A stretch of 64,000 nt of DNA. Origin: Climacteris rufus. Its lineage: Eukaryota > Chordata > Aves > Passeriformes > Climacteridae. Every line of letters starts with the position of its first letter. Positions within the stretch are counted from its first letter, which is position 1. Shown piece by piece: positions 1 to 13,150 of this stretch. Both the position numbers and the translations under genes were made by a program. The notes below the pieces were generated by a model. That model was not told where the DNA came from. It worked only from the letters and a program-made list of their open reading frames with translations, and did not search any database. The DNA is taken from assembly GCA_013398175.1 (NCBI GenBank), contig VZRZ01003058.1:9534-73533 (forward strand), read 5' to 3'.

Positions 1-345
1 AGCATCTGAGGACTAAACTCATTAGAGATAAAACCCCCTCCCCGGGGTCCCCTTTTGATCTGGGAGGAGAGAGAGGGCTGTGAAGCTTTTGGGAAAGGGG
101 GGGGCGGAATGGGAGGATGGCAGAGAAAAGAATGTTTGGGAGATGTTCCTTTGTTTTTGCTCGCTCCTTTTACCCTGTAATAAATTCACTTTATCATTTA
201 AAAGCTCTGACCTTGTCTCAGCCTGATTTTGCTCCTCTACCAGCATTTCTTATCATGAGTTTAGTAACACAATTCAATTCGGAAAGGAAAAAAAAAGCAA
301 TCTTAGTGAAGCCTTAGCCGTTTTGGCCGGGGCTAAACCACTACA
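1..345 (+). mobile_element. Solo LTR, 3' part, cut by window edge (same family as 58665-59646)
   Basis: This is the right-hand part of an endogenous-retrovirus LTR, read on the plus strand. It aligns along its length with the last third of the LTR at 58665-59646. Shared landmarks are the AACATCTGAGG-type stretch at the start, a purine-rich GAGAAAAGAATG block, the TTTGCTCGCTCCTTTTACCCTG block, TTTATCATTTAAAAGCTCTGA, TTTAGTAACACA, and the terminal GGCTAAACCA...ACA. A canonical polyadenylation hexamer AATAAA lies at 179-184. The inferred 3' end is ACA at 343-345. No internal retroviral sequence follows, so it is a solo LTR or a truncated copy. The 5' end and target duplication are outside the window. 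Confidence 0.75.
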
Positions 346-2902
346 GCCTACTAATTCTTTTGATTGCTTTTGTTCCACTGACGTTAAGCCCTGTTCCTTT
401 AGTATTTCTTGATCTTTTCTGATGTCAAAGTGTGAAGTTGCATATAAAAACCTTGTTATCATTGTTCTCAATTTTTTCATCAATATTATATTATTTTCCC
501 AGTTGTTGATTCCAGACTTGCTTATTTTCAACATTTTTATTATCTACTATAAATTGCCAATACAAACTTACTGCTAAATCTGAAATATGGTCTGCCTCTC
601 TTTGGCATGAAAGCAGAAGAGCATTTAATGAAATTTATGCTAACAAGGCTTAGATTCAGGTGCAAAATGTTTAATACAAATGTATCCGAGGTGAATTCCA
701 TTATTAAAGTAAACACATTTCTTCACTCTAATTATTCTTTTTTTAACAATTTAAGAGTTAGGGGACACAGTCAGACTATATGAGGTCAATATTATTGTAG
801 TAAAGAGACAGTAGTAATTGAGACTATTAGTCACTTAACTATGATAGAACTGCTTGTTCTTGTTTGGTTACACATCCCACTTGATAAAACACATTGATTT
901 ACTATTCTCTCATGAGACACTTGAATTCAGCATACGGGTAGGGAATGCATAAAAATTTTTTTAAATTCCCTATCATAATACTGAAAAAGCTAACATTGCT
1001 ACATACTAACAGTTGAAATTTGGGGTAGAATTATGCAACTTTCATAAAGATGTAGCATCCAAAAATAAAATCCAAATTACTGGAAACGGAAACAAACTTC
1101 ACCATACTTAATTTACTACTGCAGGTAGGAAACACATTAAAAAAAGTGCTTGGGTTTACTTCTCCTCTTGCATAAAATAATGGTTAAATTTGCCTGTTGT
1201 TGCAGTGAAAAATTTCTCACTTCAATTAATTGAACATATTGATAGAATTCTCCCTGAGACTACTCTCTTTCAGCTGAACAATTCCACCTCTTCCAGCCTT
1301 TCCTTTTATGAAAGACGTTCCAGATTCTTAATTATATTTGTCGTCTTGTCCTGGACTTGCTCCAGTACATACATATCCTCCTTGTATTAGAGAGCCATAA
1401 ACTAGACACTGCATTTCAGCTGTGCAGTGGAAAGAAGAGGGAAAGATACAGAAGTACACTTGCTTTCAGTAGTCTTCCATGGAGTAAAAATGCTAGAGAT
1501 GAGAAATTTCTGAATGATCATTTATCAATATGTTGTCTTCAATGAGTCATCCTCTTTAAAAGTTCTTGGCTTTTTCATTCCCAGTGAGTTCTATGTACAC
1601 CTCTAACTTCACCACCCTCTGTGTATAACATCTTTTTAGAAGTCTGCTCTGTCAATAAAATTACTGCACTGATTCAGTTTAAAAATAACTGCATTGAGAG
1701 TAGGAAGAGATAGTCTTTACATATTACGGAATATTACTCTGTGGCTTTACAAGTAGTTGTGCAGACAGTGACTAAAAGGAGGCAGATCTCCATGGCAGGC
1801 TACGAATGTCTTTAGAGACTGACAACAGCTTCCTCATGGAAGAAAACTGTGTTCTGGAATACTGCTCTAAGAAATTATTCTTCTGCAGGAAGATTCTGTC
1901 TAGATATGTGACATATATAAACATACCAGTTCTAACATCACAAATAATATTTTCTAGCAGCTACTCACCTACACAGATCATACTGTTTGCATATATTTCT
2001 ATTTCAAATCTGGTAACCATTTCCTCAATAGTACATATGACTAAGTAAAAATTAGTCTTCAGTTTCCCTGTTATTATGACTGGTAGTAAGGACCTTTTGA
2101 GACATTACACGTATTAAAAGGAATGATAAATGACCCTACTGGTTTAGTTTCCAAGGAACAGTCAAAGTTAGGAGACTCAAAAATCACTGAGCCACTCTGC
2201 CACTAAAGTGCCAGCCATTAGAACTGGTTTGGCCAGAGAAGTCTCCCTTGACATACGTTAGCAAGCAAGAAATTTGTCAGAGGACAAGGGGCACCCTGCA
2301 CTCATCACTTGAGCTAACTGGAAAGGTATATTGTAAGAGAAGGTATAAGAATACTGAAAAGGTTTGTGTGGAACAGGATTCCTGTAAAAAAACCCTCTCA
2401 CTGGAAAACAGAGAGGCCCAAGGTAGCATTTTCCAAGATCAATGATGCAAAGTTAGGATTCAGTTATGGCTATCTAGATTGCAGTACTTTCTCTTTTTAT
2501 TTACTGAAACAGGAGGTTGCTCACTTGCTTATGTGAGGCAGAAAATACAAAATATATATTGTTCATCAGGTCTTAAATGAATCGTGTTTTGAAAATAAAA
2601 TGTATCAGGCTTTAAATAAAAAAATAAATTTAAAAAAAGGGTGAAAAAAAGAAAAGCCAATCCTCTCCTACATACAAAAATATATGGGAAAATAACCTCA
2701 AGATCTATACCTTTTAAAAGTAGTTCTTTCACATATAATGGGATTTTACATCAGTTAAAGACTCTAAGGCAAAGAAAATACTCTTCACTGTAGAAATAGA
2801 GAGTAGGAATGATGGAATTTGTTAAAAGCAGATCAATCAAACAATTTTTTTAATGATTGATCTTTTTAAATATTTTCATTTTCCAAATGGTTTAGGATAT
2901 TG
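346..2902. other. AT-rich unique-looking sequence, no gene seen
   Basis: I see no coding exon, RNA gene or recognisable repeat here. The reading frames are short (80 codons or fewer) with no domain signature. A few A-runs and T-runs occur, for example around 2620-2640. Confidence 0.6.
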
Positions 2903-3186
2903 AATCATCATAGAATGGTTTGGATTGGAAGTGACCTTAAAGACCCTCTAGTTCAAAGCCCCCATCATGGGCAGGGGCATTTTTCACTAAACCAGGTTGC
3001 TCAGAGCCCCATTCAACCTGACTTTGAACACTTCCAGGGTTGGGGCATCCCCAGCTTCTCTGAGCAACGATCTCCAGTGTGTCACCCATCTCACAGTAAA
3101 GAATTTCTTCCTAATATCTAAATTTACCCTCTTTCTCTTTGAGGCCATTAGTCCTTGTCCTATCACTACATGCTCTTATAAAAAGT
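2903..3186 (-). mobile_element. CR1 LINE fragment, 3' end
   Basis: On the minus strand this is the typical avian CR1 3' end. On the plus strand it begins with AATCATCATAGAATGGTTTGG, the reverse complement of the CR1 terminal octamer region. It continues through the reverse complement of the last part of ORF2 (CCCAGCTTCTCTGAGCAACG and the TCACAGTAAAGAATTTCTTCC block). The 5' side is truncated, as is usual for CR1. About 280 bp remain, diverged and with no open frame. Confidence 0.9.
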
Positions 3187-6100
3187 ATATATAAAAGTGC
3201 ATAGAAATTTATAACCAATCATTCACTCTTGGTTGTGTAGAAAACAACCAGGTGAGAAAAAAAATCTGAACCATGTGATTTGACAGTAAAATTAGCACAC
3301 TAACACGTGGAAATTAAAATGCTCAAATGAAAATTGAAAGTGCCTATTAATTTTTTTCCCCTCACCTTTACAGTGACTTTTAAAACCAGATATGGTTCAC
3401 CCTGGTAACACAGCTCATAGGCAGTTATATGCCTCTTGAACTTCCTTATTTTTGATCGAATTCACACATTGTCACATTCAGTGTCTTTTTCATAACTAAA
3501 ATATTTATCAACATTTTGATAGCTCTTAACTGCCTCAATGAAGGACAGGTCACGGTGTTATTGTCAATGTATGTATGTTTATGTTTAAGTGTCAGGTTGA
3601 GTATCTAGCCGTGGCTGAAAGATTATTTTAGATTTTCTGTTAAATAAAGAAGAGTTGTCAAAACATCCCCTAGCTATCCATGCATTCCTTCTGAAATAGA
3701 ATTACATGCTGAATGACGTAAATGGAAAATAAATGAACAAAATATTCATAAAGTCATCAGATTGCTGGCATTTAGTAAAACAACAGTGTTCAGTGTTTTG
3801 ATTTTTGGAAATATGTTTAAATAAACACACCAGAGTGATAAGAGTTCCTTATTAAGTTGATGAATTACACTTTCTACCGCTCCTATTTATAAGAATATCT
3901 CCTATGATCAGGAAACAAGGAGAAGATAAAGTAAATCCTCATCTATTCCAAAATCTAGTTGAATCAAATATCACCGTGAAATTTTAATGAATTTTTACCT
4001 TTTCTGTATTCTCAAGAGAGATAACAAGAGGATAACTAAACAAGATAAAAACATCCCCCCCGCAAAAAAAACAAAATCCAACAAACCACCAACAAAAAAA
4101 TAAGAGAACACAATCAAAACATGCAAACTTGGTCTAAGAGAATATTTTTGATACAATCACCACAGCTTCATGAAGGCCACTTTAACTCTGTGATAAGTCA
4201 GACCTGCAGAGGGTAAGATTTTTATCAATTGACACTTCATAACCCTAAGAATATAGTGCATTTTCCTAAAGATGTCTCACAGATTATTGTATTGCATCAA
4301 GCCAGTATATAGTGACTGTATATCATCCCCTAGCTAGTGCCACTACTTTAGAACTGCTGGCTATATCACATATATATTTGATCATTCTGAACTGGGATTC
4401 ACAGAAATATTTTCATGTGGTACAAATTGGAATGAATCTAATTATTTTTTGAGGATAAACATTATAAACATGTAATAAAATTTCAAATAATCTCACCCTA
4501 AGCATTTTCATTATGGCACAATCCACAGTATCTGTCAGAAACTACCAGTAGCTAGGAAACTTCTAGTAGCTAAAAGTATTAGTCCAAAGTGTTTTATTCC
4601 TGTTTAGCTGTAGGAAAGTTAAAACATAGTTTCCTATATAAATTTAAATACATATTTCTATATACCATGTTTTATTGTGGGGAAAAAAAATCAGCTCATT
4701 GAATCTTTTTATCCTGCTTACCACTCACACTTTTGTACTGTAAGATTAGTGGTAGTCATTTCTATTTGATAACTCCCACAGCTTAAAACAAAATCTTATC
4801 TTTGCTGTAAAGTCATTCTTGCATTGTTACAGCACAGTCTTTTTCTTTAAATAGCACTGTACACAATATTTTCAAAGGATATTTGGCTTCCTAAATAAAT
4901 ATTTGACTTGAACATGAAACAAATTCATTTTGATTAGGATTTGTTATTTTTTCTTGTTGTTCATTACTTGCAATTTTACTTTTTAACCAAATTTTCTTTC
5001 TCACTCTGCCAAGAAAGTAAACAAAATGTAATTTCAGATACCAAGCAAAAAGAATCCCTTTCTTAGACAAAAAAAAAAAAAAAATCCTTTAATATAAATA
5101 CAAGCACAAATATTATAAGAAGGACAAGTTTGGTCATTAACGTAGTAGCATGCTCAACTAATTGTAGTACATTTATCATAGCATTTTTTAGCTGCAGGGG
5201 CAAGGTTAATAAATATTCTAATAATATGCATTTGGGATAAAAAAAATTCACTGAAGTAATTAATGATCTGATAGACCTCTGTAGGGAGGACTACCAAATA
5301 CACTGTAAAAACATTTAATAACTCACATTAATTTACTCTGATTTCTATCAGAACACTTCTCTTTATTCAATGGGCACTTATTTATGATCAATGACATGAT
5401 GTGATCCATCCCACATGATTTCCAATGAATTTGATAATACTACTGACATACTGTGTTTTGAGAAGAACAAAAAACTTTAATTTGAAATAATCTAACATAA
5501 AGCAAATGTAAAAAGCTTGATCTATTTAGCTTGGGCTGTGAAGTCTGAGTGAGAGCACAGACATGCTTTTAAGCTGAGCTGAGTACAGGAGTTACAGAAA
5601 AGGTTTGAGGCAAGATGTGCTAAACCATTTCAGAATACCACAGTCTAACAATTTATGTATGTTAATTGGTTTCTCAATATTTGATTAGTTTTACCATTCT
5701 TTATGAAAAGGACTCTTAGATTTTCAATTCAGGACATTTAAGATGCATCAAATTCAGAAGTTTCACCTGTTACAAGCTGGTAACAAAGCAGTCTACAGTG
5801 TAAATGTGCATATTTAGGATTAATTGATTATCCAAGTACTGAGACATAGATAGGATAGAGCTACATATTCCTTCCTGCTTCTGATGCAGCTATTCCCTTG
5901 TTTTGTCTGCCTTAACAAAAATTGCCTCTTGCACCCACAGTATATATAATACACTGGAATAACAAATCTTGTCTACCATTACAGTAATATAACAAATGTC
6001 TCTATTTATATATTTCTCATATGCACAAGTATGTGGTCTTTGTGAATAAAGCAGTCTTTGACCAGGAAGGACATCTTTGCTACATCCTACAAGATGGGTT

Positions 6101-9100
6101 ACATTGGCTGTAGATAAAGCTGGATGAGCAAAATAAATTCAAAACCATTACATGTCAAATAATTTTATATAATCAATATTCCACAGTTTTCTATTATTCA
6201 TTTGCCTATATGCTAGATACAAATTTAAATAACAGGAAGCATTCTTAAAATCTTTCAATTAGAACCTTAATGTCAATGGCAATTTATAGGCTATTAAAAA
6301 TCTAGTGCTTGCTGAATCTCTAACATTTTCTGATTTACCTCAGAAGTTACCATCTTGAACTTAATACAAAGAATGCTGGAAAAATGGACCAGTTCAGCAC
6401 GTTTATGAAAGACAGTTTCTGTGTAGACAAAATTACTCAATACAATCTTCATGCCTTTCAGTGAAAATCAGTATAACATCCCTTCATATTGTCTTTTTCT
6501 CAGACTTACATGAAGGTAAATTATATTTGTAATTCATAGGTGCTATTATATCCTGGATAGATCAATCTACATCTGATTTATTATTTGTTTCAACCACTCT
6601 CTACACACTATATCATATCTAGGTGCTTTTCTTAGCTATTTGGCACACATCACTTGAGATGTGAGCTTGATTTTTTAGAAGTGCTTGGATCATTTTTATT
6701 TAGTCACTTGGCTGCTTCTCATAATCTCCTACACTTTTTTAATCTTTTTCATGTTCTTTGTAAACACCTCTGGCTGCCTCACTTATGGTGAATAACAGCT
6801 ATGTCCCTCCTCCGTTCCAAATCTTTTCTCCAAACTCTATCTTTTCCTGACAGTATTTCTAATCTTCTCTCAAAATATTCTCAGTTTACTCCAACTTGTC
6901 TTAGAGCTCCCCTTACTGTTGAATGCTGTTGTGAGGCAGTGAAGCTTAAACAAAAATTATTGTCTGATACAGGCAGCATTAAAATAACAGTTTACAGTAT
7001 TTTGATAGTATTATATAAGCCAGAATGATAGAGCCAATCGGGCAAAATTTTAATTTTTGGTCAGAACTGCTAAATAATGCAAAGATTGTTTATGCCATCC
7101 ACAAATTTTTGAAAAAAACAATGGTTTACATTACAAGTTTTCTTCAATATAAGTATTTCTATCAAAAGATTATGCTTATGAAAAATATTACTTTTGCATT
7201 TAAAATAATTATTTTTACTGTTTTAAAAGTATTAATCCTACAAATATGGACCAAAGCTACCAGATTAAAAAAGTATTGTAATTGATAAATTGCAAAAATG
7301 ATCATTCAAGTAGCAATATATTTGCAGACACAATAAATGAAGAATTAAACATCTAGAATATAATTATGAGTTCTATCCATCTCTCAAAGACTGAAATGCC
7401 ACTTCTCATACAATGGACTGCAATTTCTCAATCACTCAAGTATCATTCTTAATCAAAAAAGCTACTAAAAACATCACATTTTCAGTCAGTACTGCTTTTA
7501 AAACTGAAAACGAATTTTTTACAGAAAACTTATACTATATGAAAGTAGTATAAAAGATTATTCTTAAATCTTTTTTATTTAAACAATGGGTGTATAAAAA
7601 CATCATTAGCAACTGTGTGACTAGATATAATTTATTATTGCCATTGGTGACATTTTGGCAATACTATTGGCAATTTGGCAATTCTCAGCAATGTTAAGCC
7701 AAGAACTTTCTCTACCAAAAGACTGAAGACTTTAAATACAATACTTTAAGAAGAAATATTCATATTTTAAATAATTAAAATATTAAATTATTGAAATAAT
7801 TTAAATAATTGAATGTTTAATTAACAATTAAATATTATTATATATACTATAATAATTAAAATTGATTTATAGACCTAATAATTGTTTATCTAAACATTAT
7901 CATATGCTGTTTCTTACAGTATCAAAAGAGGATTGGGTTTTACTAATCACTGTTACAATACTAATGACTACAGTATTTTTAATTTATAATCCTTATAAAC
8001 AAGAGTTTACATTCACATTCAGAATATGAGATACTGAGATTGAATTTTTTGATGGAAATTGCAAGAAGGTAATTGCAATTGAGTATTGCGGTAAAAAAAT
8101 CAAAACACTTTAAACTTGATTATCTATTTTTGAATGCTGAAACTTTCAAAACTATGGTTTTTCACACAAAATAGAAAACTAAATCGTCTCTATCAAAGAC
8201 TGGGTCGGGGAGGAGGGGAGAAACAGAAACCTCAAAAGACTATCAGTTCTGGTAACAAAGCATGAGAATCAAACTTATCTGAGGATCTGAGGTACACAGA
8301 GACTTCATATAACATAGAACACAGTATGTAGTACACAGAATAGAGTACATAGAAGTAAATTAGTTTGTGGTTGTAATTATATTTAACAGATTGACCTTAC
8401 AAGATATTTTTAGCAGTGTTTTCAATCTGCTTGAGATTTTTTCCATCTGCACTACTAACTGGCACTGATTAAAAAGAAACAAAAAGATAGACCTGTTCTT
8501 TCTATCCCTACAAAATGCTATCCAAACCCAACAAGAACCAACCAAACAAAATACAGGATGATAACACTTGTCATATTTCATTCAGTTATAGTTATATAAA
8601 TGTATTTCTTTTATCTTATCCTCACTTGCATTGAAAAGGTGTTTTGTTCCTTGTTACTGTCTGGCAGAGCAATAAAGAAGCATAAACAGAAAGGCCCTGT
8701 GGTATGAAATTACCTGGCCTTTCTAGTAAAGTGATAAAAAAGTTCTCACTAAAGGCTTGAGAAATGAAACAATCCACCAAAGTATTGGAAATTAATTTTT
8801 TATATTAATTAGACGCGTCTCAATTTTTTTTTATATATTTGGAAAATAAAAAATCTTATGACTATAAAAACATACTAACAGGTCTCCCTGAAAAAATGAA
8901 TGCATTCCTAAGATTGTATGATGACTAAACCTATTTATGGTATTTATTTCAACATCAAACAATTCATCTTCCTTTATAAAGATCTTCTCTGCATTTCATT
9001 CTACTAACTTTTGTCTTTTCTTCTTTCCTTCTCATTTGTTTTAGAATTGTCCTCATCCAAAGATAAACATTTTGAAATACATAATTTTGGTAAATCTTTT

Positions 9101-12100
9101 TAGGTGGTATGAATTTCATATTTCTTCGTTTCTTAGGGTATTATGAGTTGTTGCTTTTGTTTTTATTATTATTATTGTTAACTTATCTCACTGGAAGTCT
9201 TTTTCTAGGTGTTCAACCCAGTTATCAGTGGTTGAGGTCTGTGGAACAATGAGCTCAAGATTATCAGACCTTGAGTTTCTAAAGTTCTGGTATTATTTAT
9301 GCAGGTGAGCAAAGGGATCATCTAAATAAACTGTCACTCAAAAAAAGAATCTATTTAAATGCATCACAGCAAAATAGCAAGTAGTCAGTGCAAGGTGAAG
9401 CCATAAAAAAAATTACACCCCTCTTCTTCAAATAATTATTTATGTTTCTGGTCTTAGTGTATTTTCCCTAGTTCCACAGTGCATCCTTTCCAAGATCTCT
9501 TACAGATCGAGATAATAACCATGACTAATATAATCAAGTGACAAATAAAAGCATTGGCAGTAGTTTTTATACTGTTACTTACTATGAATGATAAAAGGCA
9601 TAAGACAAGAAGCAATATAAGCATGCTGGGGTTCATTCTAACAGCAGGAAGACTGAGAGAGTTCCTTGATTAAGCCCTTAGCAGAGAACTAGAAAATGCT
9701 GAAATATTGAGTTTAGTGTCTAGTTCCTACTTCAGGACTGTTTTCTATGTGCAGGATGCATTGCTGTACTCAAACAAACAAACAAAGGACAAAAAGGAAA
9801 AAAACAGTAAGTCTGGTAGGCATAGTGTGTAGCATAGATCCATTCCTTGTGTTGTGGCTGAAAGCTGTCAATTCTTCATCACTCTGTAGGTGCTGTTTGA
9901 AAATAGAAAGTATCTTCTCAGGAGGAAAATTCTGGTATGTGCTTTAGAAATGAGAAGAGTGGTGAAGTGCACAGGAAATTCAGTGGTACTCACACATATT
10001 CTCTTAGTACTCCCTTTTTTAACACATGGAAACTAAATCAATAGTGCCATGTTAAAGGAACTTCTAGCAGACACAAATAGTGTGTGAAATGAGCAATGAC
10101 TTAAAGCATGGCTTTCAGAAATCTAAATTCTCAGATACTTATTCTTCCAGAGTTACTCACCTGGCTTCATTATCCTAAAGAACCTGTACTTAGTAAGCAA
10201 TGGGAAGGACATTAATATACTTAAGAGATTTGGGGAAACTAATTTATAATAAAAAATCCCTCAAACAAGAATTTTAACTGGTACAATCTCTTAATGAAAA
10301 CTCCATGGAGACTCTGTCTTTCTGAGTTTGATTAATTTGATAAAAAACTTCTTACCTGTGCAGTGGAAAAAGATGTTCTTGTCTGTACAAAATTGACCAC
10401 CTCTTAAAGCAAAAATTGGTTTTGTTTGAGAGACAAACTCTCAATGTTCATATGCATGTTTGAATGTTTCAATATCAATGTTTCATATGCAAAATTTTTA
10501 AATAATTTAAATCATCAGAAATATAGTGTAAATGGTCTTCATTTATTGGCAAATACACACTCTTGAGATTAAATCAAACCTATTTGACCTGAAAATTTTA
10601 ATTCTCAGTAATAACTGGAAAAGGAAATAGGAAGGAATACCTCTTTTGTGCTGTAAACTCTTCATGCCGATTTATGTTATTGAGGACACATAGGATTCAT
10701 GAAAGGAATTTTCCAAAATAAGGGGTGGACTGTGGGGGAAAAAGATAAGGAAAGACCACAGTAGCACAATAAATCAACCCTCCATCTAGATACAACTATA
10801 TTAATTGCAGACACTCTTACATTAAACTGTTTCCAACCCCCTGCTGATGAAACCTCTCAAAATAATTTCACCCTTTGACAGTTTAAATTATGATCTTCCC
10901 ACTCTATAAAAGTGTTTGACACATTTGTACCAAGTATTTAAATTGCATGCAAAAAAAGAAAAAATGGTTCTGTTTGACATGCACCTGAAATGTTCCTGAA
11001 ATCAATTAGTTTTCTTTTTCTTTCTTTTCTTTTGGCAAACACATTCTAAGTTTATCTATATGCTTATTTATCTGGAATACATGATGACAGCTGCAGGTAA
11101 AGCTATTTTAAAAATTCAGATATTAACCCCTTAAAATTTCAGCTATAAGTTTCTTAACATTTTTCTCAAACCTTTTGTTTGAGGCAGAAAATTCTCACAT
11201 TTGCTATTTGTTTGAAGAAGATATTTTAAAATGCTAAAATTTTTTCTAGTTCTGTTTGGTAACAGTGCTAAATAAAACCACAAAAATAATAGAAATGTAT
11301 TCACCTGAATAGATGGACATGTTGAATAAATATACAAATGTCAGTAGATGTGCATTTTACTTTTGAATTTTACTCTGGATGTTATTTAAGAATTCTGAAT
11401 GTAATTTTTTTCATATTACCAAGGAATACTGAAACATCAGGGAACACTTAATCTGTTGTTAACAGAAACTTCTGTAAAAAAAATAAAAATATATTGCTAC
11501 AAAGACTTTTTTTTTAAATTCACTGTCAACTCTTCAGCTTATTAGGAAATTAGCAAATTGTTCCATTCTTTTTAATAAGGATATTTAAACCAGAAGCTAG
11601 ATAGTGAACTTGTGATATAATTCAGAATGCATAATTAAAAATAGCAAGGTAGATCTTAAACTAGAACAGTTAATCTGGTGACAATATAATGATTCTACAA
11701 CAGTAATGACTCCATGGTTTTAAAATTATTTGATATTTCAAGGAGTAACAAATCTATGTAGGCAATTGCACGTAGCAGAGGCCACAATTAATAAGTCACA
11801 TGTTTTGTGTAGTATGCCTAATGAGACCATTAACAATATGGAAGTGTGTAACCAGTGAGTGAGAGCAGGCTTCTCCAGCCTTTAAGTCCCCTGGGCAACA
11901 GTCACATGTGCCAGACATTGAAACTGATGAACCTTTTGCTCCTCTAACACCTGCGCAAAGTAATAGCTTAAGATGTCATGTGAAAAACAGGATTTCATCT
12001 GCCAAGGATGATCTCAGTTGAGATATTAATTACTCCTTTGGGAACTGGGTATAGTAAATGCTAACATGAATATGTAAACATGAATTTTTCAGATTCAAAT

Positions 12101-12666
12101 CCAGTCAAATCCACTGAGCTTGTATAAGCAATCATCAAGATATGAGCAAAACTGTTCCACTTCAAGATAGATTTTTAGGTCCTTGGCTGTATTTTGTTAA
12201 AAATGTATTATTAGAAAATAGCTCATTTTAAATTCATAAAGCTGCATGATAATTGTTCAATCAGTGTTGATTTCACTAGTAAAAAGTGCAAAGCACTTTG
12301 ATTTCTCAACTGAAGACTTTTACTTGCTTCCATCATCAGTTACATATGAATAATTTAAATTAATAAGCTCATATACCATTTCTACAATTTTTACCTAAAA
12401 ACAAGTGTGATAGTAAATTTGAATTCTTCAATTCAGCTAAAGCATCATTAAACATTAGAGTTTTATTTCATAACCACGCTACTGACTGCCAGTTTAAATT
12501 TTACGTTTGGATTACATTTTCATAGAATTATCCAAATTAAGTCTAAAATGAGATCTCAACAAACTCCTAGAAATAAGAAGGTGATCCTTCTTTTAATCTG
12601 CACACTTCAGAGTGTATTTCATGGTATACTAATGTTCTTAGATAACTTTTCACATAAGGAATTGGC

Positions 12667-12698
12667 ATTTGGTCTAAAAGGTATTTGGTCTAAAAGAT
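12667..12698. repeat. 16-bp tandem duplication (2 copies)
   Basis: The unit ATTTGGTCTAAAAGGT at 12667-12682 is followed directly by ATTTGGTCTAAAAGAT at 12683-12698, with one mismatch. It is a local tandem duplication in unique sequence. Confidence 0.9.
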
Positions 12699-13130
12699 AA
12701 CTTGAGAGTTGTAGATATTCAGACACAATTATTTTCTTAGCAAATTCACTTGAGAACATTGGTTGGAAGAAGACAGCTCAAAGGCAATCCCCGTATGTTC
12801 ATGTTCTCTCCCAATTAGTTACATTCACCACTAATAAATTTTAAAGTGTTCTTCGATTTGAAAATACCTGAAAGTTGTGTCCATCTTATTTAAATGTATG
12901 CTTGGAGGATGCAAACACCTCGACTATTTTAAATACATTAACCCCGTGGTGAGGATGTGTGTGCATGTGTTGAAAAGGTGTATTTAGTTTACAGTGAGCT
13001 GATTTTCAGTTCTCTACAGCTATGTCAGAGACATCCAATATTCTAACGTGTGAAATCAAAGGCAACATACAAATTGAAAATGAATTGAAGAAAATACAAT
13101 TCTCAGAAGAAAATACCATATACTAAAAGA

Positions 13131-13150
13131 AATTAGAGTGAATTAGAGTG
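13131..13150. repeat. 10-bp tandem duplication (2 copies)
   Basis: AATTAGAGTG occurs twice head to tail (13131-13140 and 13141-13150). It is a slippage-type duplication with no other context. Confidence 0.9.

Noticed and set aside
8811..8820. AGACGCGTCT palindrome with two CpGs in AT-rich DNA
   Set aside because: Ten bases only, no neighbouring motif; compatible with chance.
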